In this document: one piece after another, positions 29,094 to 29,940 of the stretch
Layout: each line of letters begins with the position of its first letter
Position numbering within the stretch: the stretch's first letter is position 1
DNA from: MWCR01 sp041665165
Lineage (GTDB): Bacteria; Patescibacteriota; Patescibacteriia; 2-12-FULL-60-25
DNA length: 29,940 nucleotides
Direction: 5' to 3'
NCBI GenBank assembly: GCA_041665165.1
Contig: JBAYJJ010000012.1
Span: 1-29,940 of the forward strand
Position numbers and translations under genes: made by a program
The notes under the pieces: model-generated
The model's database searches: none
What the model saw: only the letters and a program-made list of their open reading frames with translations
Told to the model about the DNA's origin: nothing

Positions 29094-29561
29094 ATGCAAC
29101 TTGATATCGTGGTCGTGCCAGATCTGGCGGCCGTAGATTTGACTGCGCTGGTAGAAAAAGAGCTCAAGCTCACATATCTCGAATCTGACTACAAGCGATG
29201 GGACTACTACCGAGGCGTTGACGGGAAAGAAATACCTGGACGCGGTCGCAAGTATGAGGTTTTCTTCTTCCAGCCCAAATCCGGTGAGGCCGTTTCGTCT
29301 GAAGCAGTGCGCAATTATTTCAAGGATTTGGGTGGTTTCTACGGTCACGCCGGTGCCTTCACGCAATGGTGTCGAGTCTGCGGTCTCCATGGCTACTATG
29401 CCACGGTTCTCGAGGATAGTGATTGTTACCGCGATGTGAGCGGCGGCCTCGGTGTCCCGTGTTCCCGCTTTGAAGTCAAGCACCGTGAGCTTAACATGCA
29501 CTGGTCTGCCGCTGGCTGGCGCGGCGGTCGGTCCCTCGTCGGGTTCCGCGAGTTGGCGTAG
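29094..29561 (+). CDS. Unknown protein in an independent expression cassette
   Basis: 155 residues, no family recognised. AGGAGGG (29082-29088) lies 5 bases before the ATG. The sequence is rich in aromatic residues, Gly and Arg. It holds Cys residues at WCRVCGLHGYY and further on (SDCYRD, PCSRFE), so a CxxC-type metal or disulfide site is possible. There is no signal peptide or membrane helix. Its own promoter next to palindromic repeat copy E, a terminator and C/G-ending codons make it the fourth member of the cassette-gene set. The antisense frame of 178 codons is a by-product of base composition. Confidence 0.75.
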   Translation: MQLDIVVVPDLAAVDLTALVEKELKLTYLESDYKRWDYYRGVDGKEIPGRGRKYEVFFFQPKSGEAVSSEAVRNYFKDLGGFYGHAGAFTQWCRVCGLHGYYATVLEDSDCYRDVSGGLGVPCSRFEVKHRELNMHWSAAGWRGGRSLVGFRELA

Positions 29562-29577
29562 CACCTTGATCGTTTTC

Positions 29578-29615
29578 GCGTCTCATTCCCGAATCTGGGA
29601 AAGGGACGCTTTTTT
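29578..29615 (+). terminator. Terminator after the 155-residue gene
   Basis: Outer stem GCGTCTC/GGGACGC and inner stem TTCCC/GGGAA around GAATCT, followed by seven T. Confidence 0.9.
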
Positions 29616-29629
29616 GTATATAAATTTTT

Positions 29630-29875
29630 CTAAAGCTTCTCTTTAATCTGTTCCCAAGTTATTTTTGAGACTTTTTCAATTTCTTTCAACAAATAATAAA
29701 GCACGTCTTTACGTAAGTCAGTATCTACTGTGACCGACTTTTGAGTCGGGGGCCACATTACTTTGACATGGTCGCCCTTGCCGCCAACCGTATTGATTTC
29801 AAATCCAAGACGTTTTAGTGCTTTTAAAAATTTGGAACGGGAAATTTCGCCGGGCAGTTCGCTATGCGAAGGCAT
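29630..29875 (-). CDS. HicA-like toxin family protein (dsRBD-like fold)
   Basis: 81 residues from the ATG at 29875. HicA proteins are small mRNA interferases of type II toxin-antitoxin systems. The pattern SRSKFLKALKRLGFEI, then GGKGDHVKVMW with the catalytic His, and SVTVDTDLRKDVLYYLLKEI fits the family. The frame stays open to the window edge, so a longer N-terminus is possible. A HicB antitoxin is not visible downstream; it would have to lie beyond the window or be absent. AAGGGG directly before the ATG is a weak Shine-Dalgarno. Confidence 0.7.
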   Translation of the reverse strand: MPSHSELPGEISRSKFLKALKRLGFEINTVGGKGDHVKVMWPPTQKSVTVDTDLRKDVLYYLLKEIEKVSKITWEQIKEKL

Positions 29876-29940
29876 ACCCCTTTTCGTTGACTCGGCGAAT
29901 CCCGGCTTCTTTGGCGTAAGATGAGGGCACTTCAAAAGCA

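Noticed and set aside
29028..29564. A 178-codon frame antisense to the 155-residue cassette gene
   Set aside because: The plus-strand gene has promoter, Shine-Dalgarno and terminator; the antisense frame has none and starts inside the coding end.
1..29940. UGA recoded to glycine, as in some candidate phyla
   Set aside because: pyk and other conserved genes end at UGA at the expected position and no conserved domain needs UGA read-through.

Overview
The window looks like a chromosomal segment of a Patescibacteria (candidate phyla radiation) bacterium. This is inferred from gene content and style: ftsA-ftsZ beside ybeY and a DgkA-type kinase, TSP3/FN3 single-pass surface proteins, an NYN-domain remnant, a small GIY-YIG nuclease, an RNHCP protein, a YqeK-type HD protein, many short intergenic palindromes, and several genes with no recognisable family. 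UGA is used as a stop, so no UGA recoding is seen. No genus can be named from the sequence alone.

Layout. 1-7400: the end of a large secreted-type protein, a small membrane protein and two paralogous membrane-anchored TSP3 proteins lead by 4-base ATGA overlaps into ybeY, dgkA and ftsA. ftsZ follows with its own promoter. 7400-10070: nrdR, pyruvate kinase and a broken NYN gene. 10070-11200: a short minus-strand transcription unit, an EVE-domain gene, and a GIY-YIG nuclease gene set between a truncated tRNA-Asp copy and the intact tRNA-Asp. 11200-16600: lipoprotein, ParB-like protein, CAP-domain membrane protein, Nudix hydrolase, small membrane protein, lysS and an RNHCP protein. 16600-21400: a long coiled-coil membrane protein on the minus strand and two tandem cofactor-independent phosphoglycerate mutases. 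21400-23440: three consecutive transcription units with near-consensus promoters. The first and third encode unknown proteins and the second appears to be a structured RNA of about 370 nt. 23440-29940: nth, pap2-mltG, yqeK (minus), a UvrD/PcrA helicase, a fourth promoter-driven unknown gene and a HicA-like gene.

Two architectures stand out. Several housekeeping genes (lysS, gpmI, pap2, a small membrane gene, and less strictly pyk) have a -10 box so close to the ATG that their mRNAs should be leaderless or nearly so. The unknown cassette genes instead have TTGACA with a TATAAT-like box, a real leader, a strong Shine-Dalgarno, C/G-ending codons and a terminator. In four cases a palindromic repeat of one family ends 9-14 bases before the -35 box, suggesting a dispersed repeat-promoter module. 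Separately, at least ten low-complexity arrays of unrelated sequence share a 7-bp period. They lie between genes, at gene starts, and in frame inside the CAP protein and the UvrD helicase.

Functionally the core genes cover cell division (FtsA, FtsZ), envelope and lipid-carrier metabolism (DgkA, PAP2, MltG), glycolysis (pyruvate kinase, two GpmI), translation (LysS, tRNA-Asp, YbeY), DNA repair (Nth, UvrD) and dNTP regulation (NrdR).
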